Below, in pieces: positions 7,494 through 15,880 of a DNA stretch of 17,999 bases. A model generated the notes under the pieces. It was given only the letters and a program-made list of their open reading frames with translations. It was not told where the DNA came from and made no database searches. The stretch is from Candidatus Dormiibacterota bacterium (lineage in GTDB: Bacteria > Chloroflexota > Dormibacteria > Dormibacterales > Dormibacteraceae): contig PLYD01000140.1 of NCBI GenBank assembly GCA_003151665.1, forward strand, positions 1 to 17,999, in the 5' to 3' direction. Within the stretch, counting starts at the first letter, position 1, and each line of letters starts with the position of its first letter. Both the position numbers and the translations under genes were made by a program.

Positions 7494-8111
7494 GAAGGGA
7501 TTCGACCGCCTCTCCCGGCCGATCGTGGACGCCGGCCCGTGGCCGCTGTAGACGATGCTGTCATCAGGTTGAGATAGCAGCTTGCTCTTGATGCCGGCGA
7601 GCAGGGCGCGGCCGTCCGAGTTCTTGAAGTCGGATCGTCCGATCGACCCGGCGAATAGCGCGTCGCCCGTGAACAACAGGTTTCCAATCTTCAGCGTCAC
7701 GCCGCCCGGACTGTGACCCGGCGTGTGTAAGACCTCGAAATCGAGCGAGCCCGCGCTGTAGCGGTTGTGCTCGCTGAGGGTGTCAGGGTTTTCCACGGGC
7801 TCGGCGTCGACGGCGAACTCCGACCGCAGCGGCTTGCCCGAAGCCAGCCCTGAACGCTCTGCCTCGTGGACCGCGACGGGGATTCGACCAAATGCGTCGA
7901 TCAGTGCGGGCAGCCCCGCGATGTGGTCGACATCGGTATGCGTGAGAAGAATGGCGCGCACCTTGGCATCGCTTTTTCGCGCGGCATCGATGACGAGATC
8001 AGGCTCGAAGTTGGCGTCGATGATCACCGCGTCTTTGGTGTCGTCATCGATCACCAGGTACGAGTTGGTGCCAAACCGCTTGTCGGCAGTCGCCTCGACG
8101 CGGACTTTCAT
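7467..8111 (-). CDS. metallo-beta-lactamase-fold hydrolase (glyoxalase II-like)
   Basis: This 214-residue cytoplasmic enzyme has the metallo-beta-lactamase fold of the hydroxyacylglutathione hydrolase-like group. Visible metal motifs are THTDVDH near residues 57-63, HTPGHSPGG near 129-137, FTGDALF near 148-154 and YSGHGP near 188-193. The first motif reads HxDxDH rather than the common HxHxDH, so one zinc ligand is aspartate; this variant is seen in other members of the superfamily. The substrate cannot be told from sequence; thioesters, lactones and sulfur compounds are all possible. It starts at ATG 8111, ten bases after the relA stop, so it is probably transcribed with relA. Its 3' end overlaps tadC by 27 bases on the other strand. 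Confidence 0.88.
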   Translation of the reverse strand: MKVRVEATADKRFGTNSYLVIDDDTKDAVIIDANFEPDLVIDAARKSDAKVRAILLTHTDVDHIAGLPALIDAFGRIPVAVHEAERSGLASGKPLRSEFAVDAEPVENPDTLSEHNRYSAGSLDFEVLHTPGHSPGGVTLKIGNLLFTGDALFAGSIGRSDFKNSDGRALLAGIKSKLLSQPDDSIVYSGHGPASTIGRERRSNPFLVLDREND

Positions 8112-8121
8112 GACAGCCCCA

Positions 8122-10251
8122 TCACGACGCCTCTCGTGCCACCGTGTGGACGTCCTTGACGCCCTCGAGCTTCTCCATCACGCGGGACAGCTGAGCCAGC
8201 GAATCGATCTCCACAGTGGCCGATACGACCGCTGTCTTGTCGTCATAGACATGAACTTCGAGCTGCGACATGTTGACGCGGTTCTCGGCCACCACCGTCG
8301 CGATGTCGCGGAGAAGTCCCTGCCGGTCCCATGCCTCAATCTTGATGTCGACCGGATAAAGGTGCGTCGCCTCCGCGTCCCAGTCCACCGGCACCACGCG
8401 CGCCCGGTCCTGCGCATTGACGGCATTGATGCAATCGGCCCTGTGCACCGTCACGCCCCGTCCGCGCGTGGTGTAGCCGGCTATCGCATCGCCCGGCACG
8501 GGCTGGCAGCAGGGCGCGATCTTCGTCAGGATGCCCTTCTCGCCGCGCACCAGCACGCGCGGCGTGGGCTGCACGTTGGGTATGAGCGGGATCGCGCGAA
8601 GATCGCCATCGGCGGCGCCCGTGCTGAGCGCCATGCGCATCACCACCGCATGCGGCGAGAGGTCGCCATAGCCGATGGCAGCGAGGAAATCGTCGATCGC
8701 GTTGTAGTGGTAGAGGCTCGAGATCTCGTGCAGCTTTGCGTCGGGCAGGTCCGTGAGGTTGACCCGATGCATGCGCTGAAGCTCTTTGTCCAGCAGGTCG
8801 CGCCCTTTGCCCACGTTCTCTTCGCGCCGCTGGCTCTTGAACCATTTCCTGATGCGCTCTTTGGCCGAGGCGCTCTTGACGAAGTTGAGCCAGTCGCGGC
8901 TCGGGCCGTGCGGCGCCTTTGACGTCAGGATCTCGACGATTTCGCCGTTCTTCAGCGGGTAGTCGAGCGTGACCATCCGCCCATTGGCCTTGGCGCCGAT
9001 ACAACGGTGTCCGACCTCGGTGTGGATGCGGTAGGCGAAGTCCACAGGGGTCGAGCCGGCCGGCAGGTTCAGGACCTCTCCTTTCGGGGTGAAGACGTAG
9101 ACCTCGTCCTGGAACAGGTCAACCTTGACCGTGTCGAGGAACGACTCGGCGTCCCCCACCTCGTTCTGCCATTCGAGCAGGCTGCGCAGCCACGAAAGCT
9201 TCTGGTCGAAGCTCGCGTCCTTGCCGCCCTCCTTGTAGGCCCAGTGCGCCGCCACGCCGAACTCTGCGACGCGGTGCATCTCGTGGGTGCGGATCTGGAT
9301 TTCAATCGGCTCACCGGTGTGGGTGATGACAGTCGTGTGAAGCGACTGGTAGCCGTTGGACTTGGGCATCGCGACGTAGTCTTTGAAACGGCCGGGTACC
9401 GGCTTCCAGAGAGAGTGGACGATGCCGAGCACCCCGTAGCAGTCGCGCACGCTGTCGACTTGCACCCTGATCGCCGACAGGTCGTAGATCTCCGTGAAGT
9501 CCTTGTTCTCCCTGGTCATCTTTTGCCACACCGAATAGATGTGCTTCGGCCGGCCGGTGATCTCGGCGGTGATGCCGACGGTCTCGAGCTCACGCGCGAG
9601 GATCTCGCGCAGGTCCGACACCAGCGCCTCGCGATCGCCACGCTTGCGAAAGATCCGCTTTGCGACCTCGTCGTAAGCCTCGGGCTCGAGGTAACGGAAC
9701 GCGAGGTCCTCGAGCTCCCATTTGACCTGGCCGATACCGAGCCGGTGCGCGAGTGGCGCATAGATGTCGAGGGTCTCGCGAGAGATCTTGCGTCGCTTGA
9801 CATCCGCCAGCGGTTCCAACGTGCGCATGTTGTGCAGCCGGTCGGCGAGCTTGATGAGGACGACCCGCAGGTCCTCCGCCATCGCGACCATCATCTTGCG
9901 GATGTTCTCCGCCTGCTGCTGCTGGTCGGACCGGAGCGAAAGGCGGCCAAGCTTCGTGACCCCTTCGACCAGCCTGGCCACCTCAGGGCCGAACTCCTTC
10001 TCTACCTCCTCGGCGGTGAGCGCGGTGTCCTCGACGGTGTCGTGGAGTAGGGCGGCTGCGATGGTGGCCGCGTCGAGCTCGAGGTCGGCGAGGATCGCCG
10101 CGACCTCCATCGGGTGATTGACGTAGTCCTCGCCTGACAACCGGCGCTGACCCGTGTGCGCTTTGGCCGCGCGCTCATATGCCCTCTTCACGATCTCCCG
10201 ATCCGGGGCCTCGAGGTGGTCGGCGATGCGCAGAAGCTCTGAAACTGTCAC
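8122..10251 (-). CDS. relA: bifunctional (p)ppGpp synthetase/hydrolase RelA/SpoT
   Basis: This 709-residue long RSH enzyme makes and degrades the stringent-response alarmone (p)ppGpp. The N-terminal HD hydrolase domain has H46 and the intact HDTVED at 70-75, so hydrolase activity is expected. The synthetase domain shows YDLSAIRV and RFKDYVAMPKSNGYQSLH near 288; the basic RFKD motif is typical of bifunctional enzymes rather than acidic monofunctional RelA. A TGS domain (VFTPKGEVLNLPAGSTPVDF) begins near 385, a conserved-cysteine region (APCCQPVPGD, then HRADC) near 580, and a C-terminal ACT domain spans about 635-709. The GTG start at 10251 is preceded by no clear Shine-Dalgarno sequence. It is divergent from the HD-GYP gene across a 79-base spacer and is followed by the hydrolase gene. 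The full domain set and length are normal for the family. Confidence 0.95.
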   Translation of the reverse strand: MTVSELLRIADHLEAPDREIVKRAYERAAKAHTGQRRLSGEDYVNHPMEVAAILADLELDAATIAAALLHDTVEDTALTAEEVEKEFGPEVARLVEGVTKLGRLSLRSDQQQQAENIRKMMVAMAEDLRVVLIKLADRLHNMRTLEPLADVKRRKISRETLDIYAPLAHRLGIGQVKWELEDLAFRYLEPEAYDEVAKRIFRKRGDREALVSDLREILARELETVGITAEITGRPKHIYSVWQKMTRENKDFTEIYDLSAIRVQVDSVRDCYGVLGIVHSLWKPVPGRFKDYVAMPKSNGYQSLHTTVITHTGEPIEIQIRTHEMHRVAEFGVAAHWAYKEGGKDASFDQKLSWLRSLLEWQNEVGDAESFLDTVKVDLFQDEVYVFTPKGEVLNLPAGSTPVDFAYRIHTEVGHRCIGAKANGRMVTLDYPLKNGEIVEILTSKAPHGPSRDWLNFVKSASAKERIRKWFKSQRREENVGKGRDLLDKELQRMHRVNLTDLPDAKLHEISSLYHYNAIDDFLAAIGYGDLSPHAVVMRMALSTGAADGDLRAIPLIPNVQPTPRVLVRGEKGILTKIAPCCQPVPGDAIAGYTTRGRGVTVHRADCINAVNAQDRARVVPVDWDAEATHLYPVDIKIEAWDRQGLLRDIATVVAENRVNMSQLEVHVYDDKTAVVSATVEIDSLAQLSRVMEKLEGVKDVHTVAREAS

Positions 10252-10330
10252 GTGGTCACTCGAACAGAAGTTTAGGAGAGGTTTGGGGGAGGCCCCATCC
10301 CGGTCCCCCTGCCTAGACTTAGCCGGCTAC
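10252..10330. promoter_or_regulatory. divergent intergenic region, likely promoters of relA and the HD-GYP gene
   Basis: This 79-base spacer separates the divergent starts of relA and the HD-GYP sensor gene, so promoters for both probably lie here. On the minus strand TAAACT (10274 to 10269) is a possible -10 box 17 bases before the relA GTG. On the plus strand TAGACT (10314-10319) is a possible -10 box 11 bases before ATG 10331, which would give a nearly leaderless transcript. Neither has a convincing -35 box, and neither start has a Shine-Dalgarno sequence. The box assignments are tentative; the regulatory role rests mainly on the gene arrangement. Confidence 0.45.
10285..10309. repeat. short inverted repeat in the relA/HD-GYP spacer
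   Basis: GGGGGA at 10285-10290 pairs perfectly with TCCCCC at 10304-10309, separated by 13 bases. It lies between the two proposed -10 boxes and could be an operator half-site pair. Six base pairs of G and C are easily found by chance at this GC content, so the call is weak. Confidence 0.2.
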
Positions 10331-13306
10331 ATGAATTCCGATCGAGCAACGTTTGTCACCCGAATCGCCCTCTCCGCCGCCACCGCGATCCTGATCCTGG
10401 CCGGCGCCACGCTCAACGTCAACGGTCGGGTCGGGCAGGCGGCCCTGCTGGCCGCGATCGCCGGGCTGCTTGCTCTGGTGGCGGGCGCCTTGAACAGGAC
10501 CTGGACGATTGCGGTCCCGCTGGCCATCGCCGCCCTCGTCGTGTCAGTGATCACCCCGCAGTTCGATTTCGTCGACGTGGTCGGCCTGGCGCTGCTGGCT
10601 CTCGGCGGTTTTGCCGGCAGCCTTGCCTATCGCAGCTTCACCGAGGCTATGCGGGGCCAGCTGGACGACATGAAGCGGCTGAACGTGCAGCTCGAAGAGA
10701 AGCATCGCGCGTTCATGGCCGCGACCTCGGACGCCGACAGCGCGGCCCCGCCCGGAGACGTGGCGGCGCTGACCGCGAACATCGCCCACCAGATCGGCTC
10801 GGCGTTCGCCTGCTACTTTCTCGCGTCGCCTGACGGCAAGCAGTTCGTGCCTCAGCCACCTGGCATTGGCCTCGAACGCCTGCATCCGCAGCCAGTCAAC
10901 CGCGTACCTGGTGGGGCCGGCCCGCTGACCGCGGCGATGGAGGCGGGCCAGGAGTTCGTCGGGCGAGATGACAGCGGGTTGCGGGAGCTGGCCCACTATC
11001 TCCCGGAGGACCTCCATGTCGAGAGCCTGATGGCGGTGCCAATGCCAATCGGGGAGCACGTCGGTGGATTCGTATTGCTCGGCAACAAGCCGGGGGGCTT
11101 CACCGACGATGACCGGCGGCTGGCCCGAACGCTGACCCTGCGCGCTGGAGCGCAGCTGGCAAGCGCCCACGCTGTGGCGCTCTCGCGGAAGGAGTCTGCG
11201 CGATACTCGTTGATGAACGAGCTCGTGAAGGAAGCTTCGGGCAAATCGATGCGGGAGGTGCTCGACCTGGTTCTCGACAAGGGAAAGCAGGTGATCCGCT
11301 ACGACGCCGGCAGCGTCGCCCTGTTCCAGGCCGACAACACATACGTGGTGCTCGGCGGATCGGGCGGCCCCCTTCCGATCGCAGGTCCGCTGGCGAAGGT
11401 GCGCGATGGCGAGACCGTGTTGCGCAGCTATGTCACTGTCGACGAGGGCATTCTCAGCGGGCTCATCCCGAGCTCCGAGGGCGGCACCACCAACGAGGCG
11501 CTCACGCCAATCCGGGGCAGTGACGGTGTCTTCGGCGCGATCTGCCTGGGCCGGAACGGTACCACGGGGTTCAACCAGCGCGACATCGCCGCCCTCGACG
11601 AGCTGGGATCGATGGCGGGCGTCGCCGTCGAGAACTCCCGGATCCTTTCGGTGGTCACCGGGCAAGCCTCCAAGCTGGACACCGCCCTCGACGCGCTGGG
11701 GGAGGTGTCGCAGGCGCTCACCACTGTCACGCAGGGCTCCGAGGTGCTCAAACAGAAGACCCTGGAGACCGCAGTGCGCGTCACCGCCGCCAGCGCGGGG
11801 TTGCTGACCAGGACCAGCACCGACGGGAGCCAGGCCACAATCATGTCGCTGGGTCTCCCCTCCACTGTCGACGACCTGGTCGTGCAGAACGGCCAGGGCT
11901 TGATCGGGGCGGTGATGCTGAGCGGGCAGCCCATAGCGGTGCCAGACCTCAGCCAGAGCCCTGAGCTTCAGTCGCCGCCCGACCTCACCCACTTCGGGCT
12001 GCATGCGGCCATCTCCATGCCGATGCTGGAGGACGGCCACCTGTGGGGAACGCTCTCGGTCTTCGACGTGAAAAAGCGGGAGTGGACGGCCGACGACCAG
12101 CGGGTGCTCGCGACCCTGGGCAACCAGGGCGTCGTCGCGGTCAGGAACGCGGAGCGATACGACAACAGCCAGCGAGACGTCTGGGAGCTTCGCAACCTGC
12201 AGGAGGCGCTCCAGGCCGCGACCTCCACCAACGATCTGAACCAGGTGCTTAACAAGGTGCTGGAGGGCGCGGCCAAAGCGTCGAGCGCGCAGATCGGGTG
12301 CCTGGCCCTCGACGATTCGGGCAGGCTGGTGCTGAAAGCCGCGTTCGGGACCGAATCGACGACTGCCGAAAAGCTCGCTCTTGGCGAGCTCGGCGGCGAC
12401 ATCTGTCAGGAGGTCCTGGCGTCTGGAAAGCCGTTCATGGGGGCGATGGAGCAGGGAACGGGCACGATCAACGAAAGCCCGCTCAACCCGCGCGCTGTGC
12501 TGTGCGTTCCGATCACGTTGCGCGGCAAGTCCACCGGCGTGCTTTTCCTGGCCAACTACCAGCTCGGCCACGTGTTCACGCCTGATCATATGAACCTGGT
12601 CACAGAGCTGGCCGCGCAGGCGGGAGTTACCATCGAAAACGCCCGCCTCGTCAAGGAAAACCAGGAGGGTTTCCTGTCTTCCCTCGAGGCGCTCGCAGCG
12701 GCCGTCGACGAGCGCGACCCGTACACGGCAGGCCACTCCCAGCGGGTCACGGAGTACGCGCTCATGATCGCCCGCCAGATGAAGTACGCGCCCACGGACC
12801 AACACGCGTGGGAAAGGCTCAAGCGCGGAGGCATGCTCCACGATATCGGGAAGATCAGGGTGCCGGATGCGATCCTAACCAAGGCGAGCAAGCTGACCGA
12901 CGCCGAGTTCGCGAAGATGAAAGAGCACCCTGTCACCGGGTTCAACATCCTCAAAAGATTGAAGGTGCTCACCCATGAGCTGGAGATCGTGCTCTCGCAC
13001 CACGAGCGCTTCGACGGCAAGGGCTACCCCGATCGCAAGAAGGGCGACGAGCTTCCTATCTTCGTGTGGATCGCCAGCGCCGCCGACGCGATTGATGCAA
13101 TGACCTCCGACCGCCCATACCGCAAGGCGATGTCGCTCGAGGTCGCGGTCGAGCAGGTACGGGCGGGGGCGGGCACGCACTTCCACCCGGATGTGGCAGA
13201 GGCAGTGCTCGACGCTGCGCACAATGGCAGCCTGAAAGTCATCTCGCAGGAAAACCTTTACAAGGACGCGCCGGCGATCGGAACGTTCGAGAACCCGACC
13301 GCCTAG
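10331..13306 (+). CDS. membrane multi-GAF HD-GYP protein, probable c-di-GMP phosphodiesterase
   Basis: This 991-residue sensor has about four membrane segments in residues 12-100, a short charged coiled-coil-like stretch (about 105-130), four successive GAF-like domains (roughly 135-285, 295-440, 455-605 and 620-775) and a C-terminal HD-GYP domain (about 780-975). The HD-GYP motifs are complete: GHSQRV near 801, HDIGKI at 837-842, HHERFDGKGYP from 890 and ADAIDAMTSDRPYR after it. HD-GYP enzymes of this kind hydrolyse c-di-GMP, so signals sensed by the GAF domains are expected to set its level. I choose ATG 10331 because it opens directly on the first membrane segment; the frame is open back to 10154, but that part lies inside relA. 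It is divergent from relA, and its stop is one base from the convergent proS stop. GAF ligands cannot be predicted; the first GAF is the most divergent. Confidence 0.9.
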   Translation: MNSDRATFVTRIALSAATAILILAGATLNVNGRVGQAALLAAIAGLLALVAGALNRTWTIAVPLAIAALVVSVITPQFDFVDVVGLALLALGGFAGSLAYRSFTEAMRGQLDDMKRLNVQLEEKHRAFMAATSDADSAAPPGDVAALTANIAHQIGSAFACYFLASPDGKQFVPQPPGIGLERLHPQPVNRVPGGAGPLTAAMEAGQEFVGRDDSGLRELAHYLPEDLHVESLMAVPMPIGEHVGGFVLLGNKPGGFTDDDRRLARTLTLRAGAQLASAHAVALSRKESARYSLMNELVKEASGKSMREVLDLVLDKGKQVIRYDAGSVALFQADNTYVVLGGSGGPLPIAGPLAKVRDGETVLRSYVTVDEGILSGLIPSSEGGTTNEALTPIRGSDGVFGAICLGRNGTTGFNQRDIAALDELGSMAGVAVENSRILSVVTGQASKLDTALDALGEVSQALTTVTQGSEVLKQKTLETAVRVTAASAGLLTRTSTDGSQATIMSLGLPSTVDDLVVQNGQGLIGAVMLSGQPIAVPDLSQSPELQSPPDLTHFGLHAAISMPMLEDGHLWGTLSVFDVKKREWTADDQRVLATLGNQGVVAVRNAERYDNSQRDVWELRNLQEALQAATSTNDLNQVLNKVLEGAAKASSAQIGCLALDDSGRLVLKAAFGTESTTAEKLALGELGGDICQEVLASGKPFMGAMEQGTGTINESPLNPRAVLCVPITLRGKSTGVLFLANYQLGHVFTPDHMNLVTELAAQAGVTIENARLVKENQEGFLSSLEALAAAVDERDPYTAGHSQRVTEYALMIARQMKYAPTDQHAWERLKRGGMLHDIGKIRVPDAILTKASKLTDAEFAKMKEHPVTGFNILKRLKVLTHELEIVLSHHERFDGKGYPDRKKGDELPIFVWIASAADAIDAMTSDRPYRKAMSLEVAVEQVRAGAGTHFHPDVAEAVLDAAHNGSLKVISQENLYKDAPAIGTFENPTA

Positions 13307-13307
13307 G

Positions 13308-14774
13308 TCAATACGCTCGCGCCAAAGCGACTCGATGCTTGGCCGGCTTGCCGCAGACCAGGCACTTTCCAGAAGCCTTCTCGTCGGGGTCGATGGTGCG
13401 AACCGTCACCCCGCCCGCCTCGGCCTTGATGCGGGCCTCACACTCGGCATCGCCGCACCACGGCACCCACACGAAGCCCACGCCCTTCTTGAAGTGCGCG
13501 ACAACCTCGGCCAGCGTCGACATCTCGAAGGTGTTCTCATTGAGGAAGCTCTGCGCCCGCTCGAACAGGGCCTTCTGAAATGAGGCGAGCTCGTCCGCAA
13601 GCCGCGCGCCGATACCTGCAACCGGAAGGGGGCGGCGCTGGCGCGAAAGCCTGTCGACCAGCTCGACCTGTCCGGCGTCGGCGTCGCGGCCACCCACGTT
13701 GAGACGCAGCGGCACTCCCTTCATCTCCCAGTGCGCGTACTTGTCGCCCGGCCTCTCGTCGCGCCAATCGACGCGGTGCCGGATGCCTGCAGCCTTCAGC
13801 TCACCGATCCACCCACCGATGAAGCGCTCGACCTTGGCCCGGCTCTCCGCATCCCTGAAGATCGGAACGATCACGACCTGGATCGGCGCCACCTTCGGAG
13901 GCACGATGAGCCCCGAATCGTCGCCGTGGGCCATGACCAGCGCGCCAACCAGTCGGGTGCTGATGCCCCATGACGTCGAGTAGCACAGCTCCCGCTCGTT
14001 TTCCTTATTGGAGAACGAGATGTCGTAGGCGCGCGCGAAGTTCTGGCCGAAGTAGTGGGACGTCCCCATCTGAAGGGCCATCCCGTCGCGCATCAATCCT
14101 TCGAGTGTGAGCGTGTAGACGGCACCCGGAAAAGTCTCAGCAGGCGATTTCTTCCCGGCCAGCACAGGCACCGCGAGCCACTCCTGCGCGATATCGCGGT
14201 AGTAGCCCAGGATCAGGTCCACCTCGTCCATCGCCTCTTGAGCGTTGGCGTGGAACGTATGGCCTTCCTGCCACCAGAACTCGCGCGATCGCAGGAAGAG
14301 CCGCGATCGCATCTCCCACCGCACCACGCTGTTCCACTGGTTGGTCAGCTTGGGGAGGTCGCGGTGGCTCTGGATGTACCGCTTGATCAGCGACCCGATG
14401 ATGGTCTCGGAGGTGGGCCGGACCGCCAGCGGCTCCTCGAGCTCCTCGTTGCCCGAGCCGGCCCTCGTCACCCACGCGACCTCGGGTGCGAAGCCCTCGA
14501 CGTGCTCGGCTTCTTTCATCAGGTATTCGCGCGGGATCAGGAGCGGAAAGGCCCAGTTCTCGTGGCCGCTTTCTTTGATCATGTCGTCGAAGGCCCGCTG
14601 GATCGCCTCCCACATCGCCCACCCATAAGGGCGGACGACCATCATGCCCCGAATTCCCGACCAGTCGGCCAGCTCTGCCTTGCGGACGACGTCCGTATAC
14701 CAGCGGTCGAAATCGGCGGACATCTTGGTGATGTCCTTCACGAAGTCCTGCTGCTCTTCAGCGACCTCTTTCAT
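13308..14774 (-). CDS. proS: prolyl-tRNA synthetase, short archaeal/eukaryote-like type
   Basis: This 488-residue class II enzyme charges tRNA-Pro with proline. The N-terminus (FDRWYTDVVRKAELADW), the RPTSET motif at 119-124, the motif 2 region with RSREFWWQEGHT at 162-173, and GTSHYFGQNFARAY mark the catalytic core. An anticodon-binding domain (VVIVPIFRD onward) and a C-terminal zinc-type region (CGDAEC, then CLVCGKPAKH, ending in tyrosine) follow. The length and C-terminus match the archaeal/eukaryotic-type ProRS found in some bacteria. The roughly 180-residue INS editing domain of classical bacterial ProRS, which would fall between motifs 2 and 3, is absent. ATG 14774 overlaps the ispG stop as ATGA, so it is the last gene of the dxr-rseP-ispG-proS operon. 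The reading frame is intact. Confidence 0.95.
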   Translation of the reverse strand: MKEVAEEQQDFVKDITKMSADFDRWYTDVVRKAELADWSGIRGMMVVRPYGWAMWEAIQRAFDDMIKESGHENWAFPLLIPREYLMKEAEHVEGFAPEVAWVTRAGSGNEELEEPLAVRPTSETIIGSLIKRYIQSHRDLPKLTNQWNSVVRWEMRSRLFLRSREFWWQEGHTFHANAQEAMDEVDLILGYYRDIAQEWLAVPVLAGKKSPAETFPGAVYTLTLEGLMRDGMALQMGTSHYFGQNFARAYDISFSNKENERELCYSTSWGISTRLVGALVMAHGDDSGLIVPPKVAPIQVVIVPIFRDAESRAKVERFIGGWIGELKAAGIRHRVDWRDERPGDKYAHWEMKGVPLRLNVGGRDADAGQVELVDRLSRQRRPLPVAGIGARLADELASFQKALFERAQSFLNENTFEMSTLAEVVAHFKKGVGFVWVPWCGDAECEARIKAEAGGVTVRTIDPDEKASGKCLVCGKPAKHRVALARAY

Positions 14775-15880
14775 CCGACGCGTTCAGCGGCGATCGCGTC
14801 GATTTCGGCAAGCAGCACGGGCAGCAGCTCCTCCTGGGGCACTGTCTTGAAGAGCTTGCCCTTCTTGAAGATGACGCCCTTGCCGCGTCCGCCGGTCACG
14901 CCGATGTCCGCATGTCGTGCCTCAGCGGGTCCGTTAACGACACAACCCATAACGGCGACCGTGATCGGGATCTTCAGCCTGGCGATGTGGGCCTCGACCG
15001 CTTTCACCATCGGGACCATGTCGTACTCAAGCCTTCCGCACGTCGGGCAGGCGACGAGAGTCGCGCTCTCGTTTCGGATCGCGAGCGTCTTCAGGATCTC
15101 GTGCGCGACGCGGATCTCCTCGCGCGGATCGGACGTCGCAAGCGAGACACGAATCGTGTCGCCGATACCCTCACTGAGCAGGATGCCCATGCCCACGGCG
15201 CTGCGGATGCTGCCGGCCTCCACTGGACCCGATTCGGTCACGCCAAGGTGGATCGGATACGGCCGAAGCGCCGCGAACTTGCGGTTGGCCATGATGTTCG
15301 TCCAGACATCGGTCGCCTTCAACGACACCTTGATGAAGCCCGGTCCGTAGTCGAGCTCCTCGAGGATCTTGCAGTGACCGAGCGCAACCTCGACCATGCG
15401 GTCTGCGGTCTGTTCGCGGTTGTCACGGTCGATGTGGTGCTCCTCCCGCATCGTCTTGTGGACCTCTTCGGGAAGCGAGCCCGCGTTGACGCCGATGCGA
15501 AACGGAATCTGGCGCTCCTTGGCCGCGGTGACCACCTTGATCACCTTGTCGCGGTCGGGGATGTTGCCGGGGTTCAAGCGAAGGCAGTGCACGCCGGCTT
15601 CTAATGCCAGCAGCGCGAGGGTGTGGTCGTAATGGATGTCGGCGATGACGGGGAGCGGCGAGCCCTTGACGATTTCCTTCAATGCTTCGGCTGCCTCGCG
15701 GTCGGGCACCGCCGGGCGCACGATCTCGCAGCCCGCTTCTTTCAGCTCATGGATCTGGCGGAGCGTGGCCTTGACGTCGCGCGTGTCGGTCTTGGTCATC
15801 GTCTGCACGGCGATTGGCGCGGCGCCTCCGATCACGACACCCCCGACGTTGACGGGTATGGATTTACGTCGTGGAACCAT
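14771..15880 (-). CDS. ispG: 4-hydroxy-3-methylbut-2-enyl diphosphate synthase IspG (GcpE)
   Basis: This 369-residue iron-sulfur enzyme carries out the penultimate step of the MEP pathway, turning MEcPP into HMBPP. The TIM-barrel part opens with PVNVGGVVIGGAAPIAVQTM and includes the conserved CEIVRPAVPD, ADIHYD, LRLNPGNI and FRIGVNAGSL stretches. The cluster-binding half has the CPTC pair at about 278-281 and the third cysteine in MGCVVNGPAE near 312, so all three ligands of the 4Fe-4S cluster are present. The length is normal. I place the start at ATG 15880, which shares one base with the rseP stop (TGATG); an upstream open extension of 48 codons lies inside rseP and lacks family features. 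It shares the operon with dxr, another MEP gene, and its stop overlaps the proS start. Confidence 0.95.
   Translation of the reverse strand: MVPRRKSIPVNVGGVVIGGAAPIAVQTMTKTDTRDVKATLRQIHELKEAGCEIVRPAVPDREAAEALKEIVKGSPLPVIADIHYDHTLALLALEAGVHCLRLNPGNIPDRDKVIKVVTAAKERQIPFRIGVNAGSLPEEVHKTMREEHHIDRDNREQTADRMVEVALGHCKILEELDYGPGFIKVSLKATDVWTNIMANRKFAALRPYPIHLGVTESGPVEAGSIRSAVGMGILLSEGIGDTIRVSLATSDPREEIRVAHEILKTLAIRNESATLVACPTCGRLEYDMVPMVKAVEAHIARLKIPITVAVMGCVVNGPAEARHADIGVTGGRGKGVIFKKGKLFKTVPQEELLPVLLAEIDAIAAERVG

Noticed and set aside
7765..10050. Long plus-strand open frames (7765-8922 and 9007-10050) opposite the hydrolase and relA
   Set aside because: Both are antisense to genes with strong family motifs, and their products show no domain or plausible N-terminus.
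10544..12841. 765-codon open frame on the minus strand
   Set aside because: It is antisense to the HD-GYP gene, whose GAF and HD-GYP motifs are clear. The translation is rich in Arg, Gln, His and Leu with no recognisable domain, as expected for a shadow frame in high-GC DNA.
14055..15350. 431-codon plus-strand open frame
   Set aside because: It is antisense to proS and ispG, both intact and conserved; its product looks like a composition artefact.
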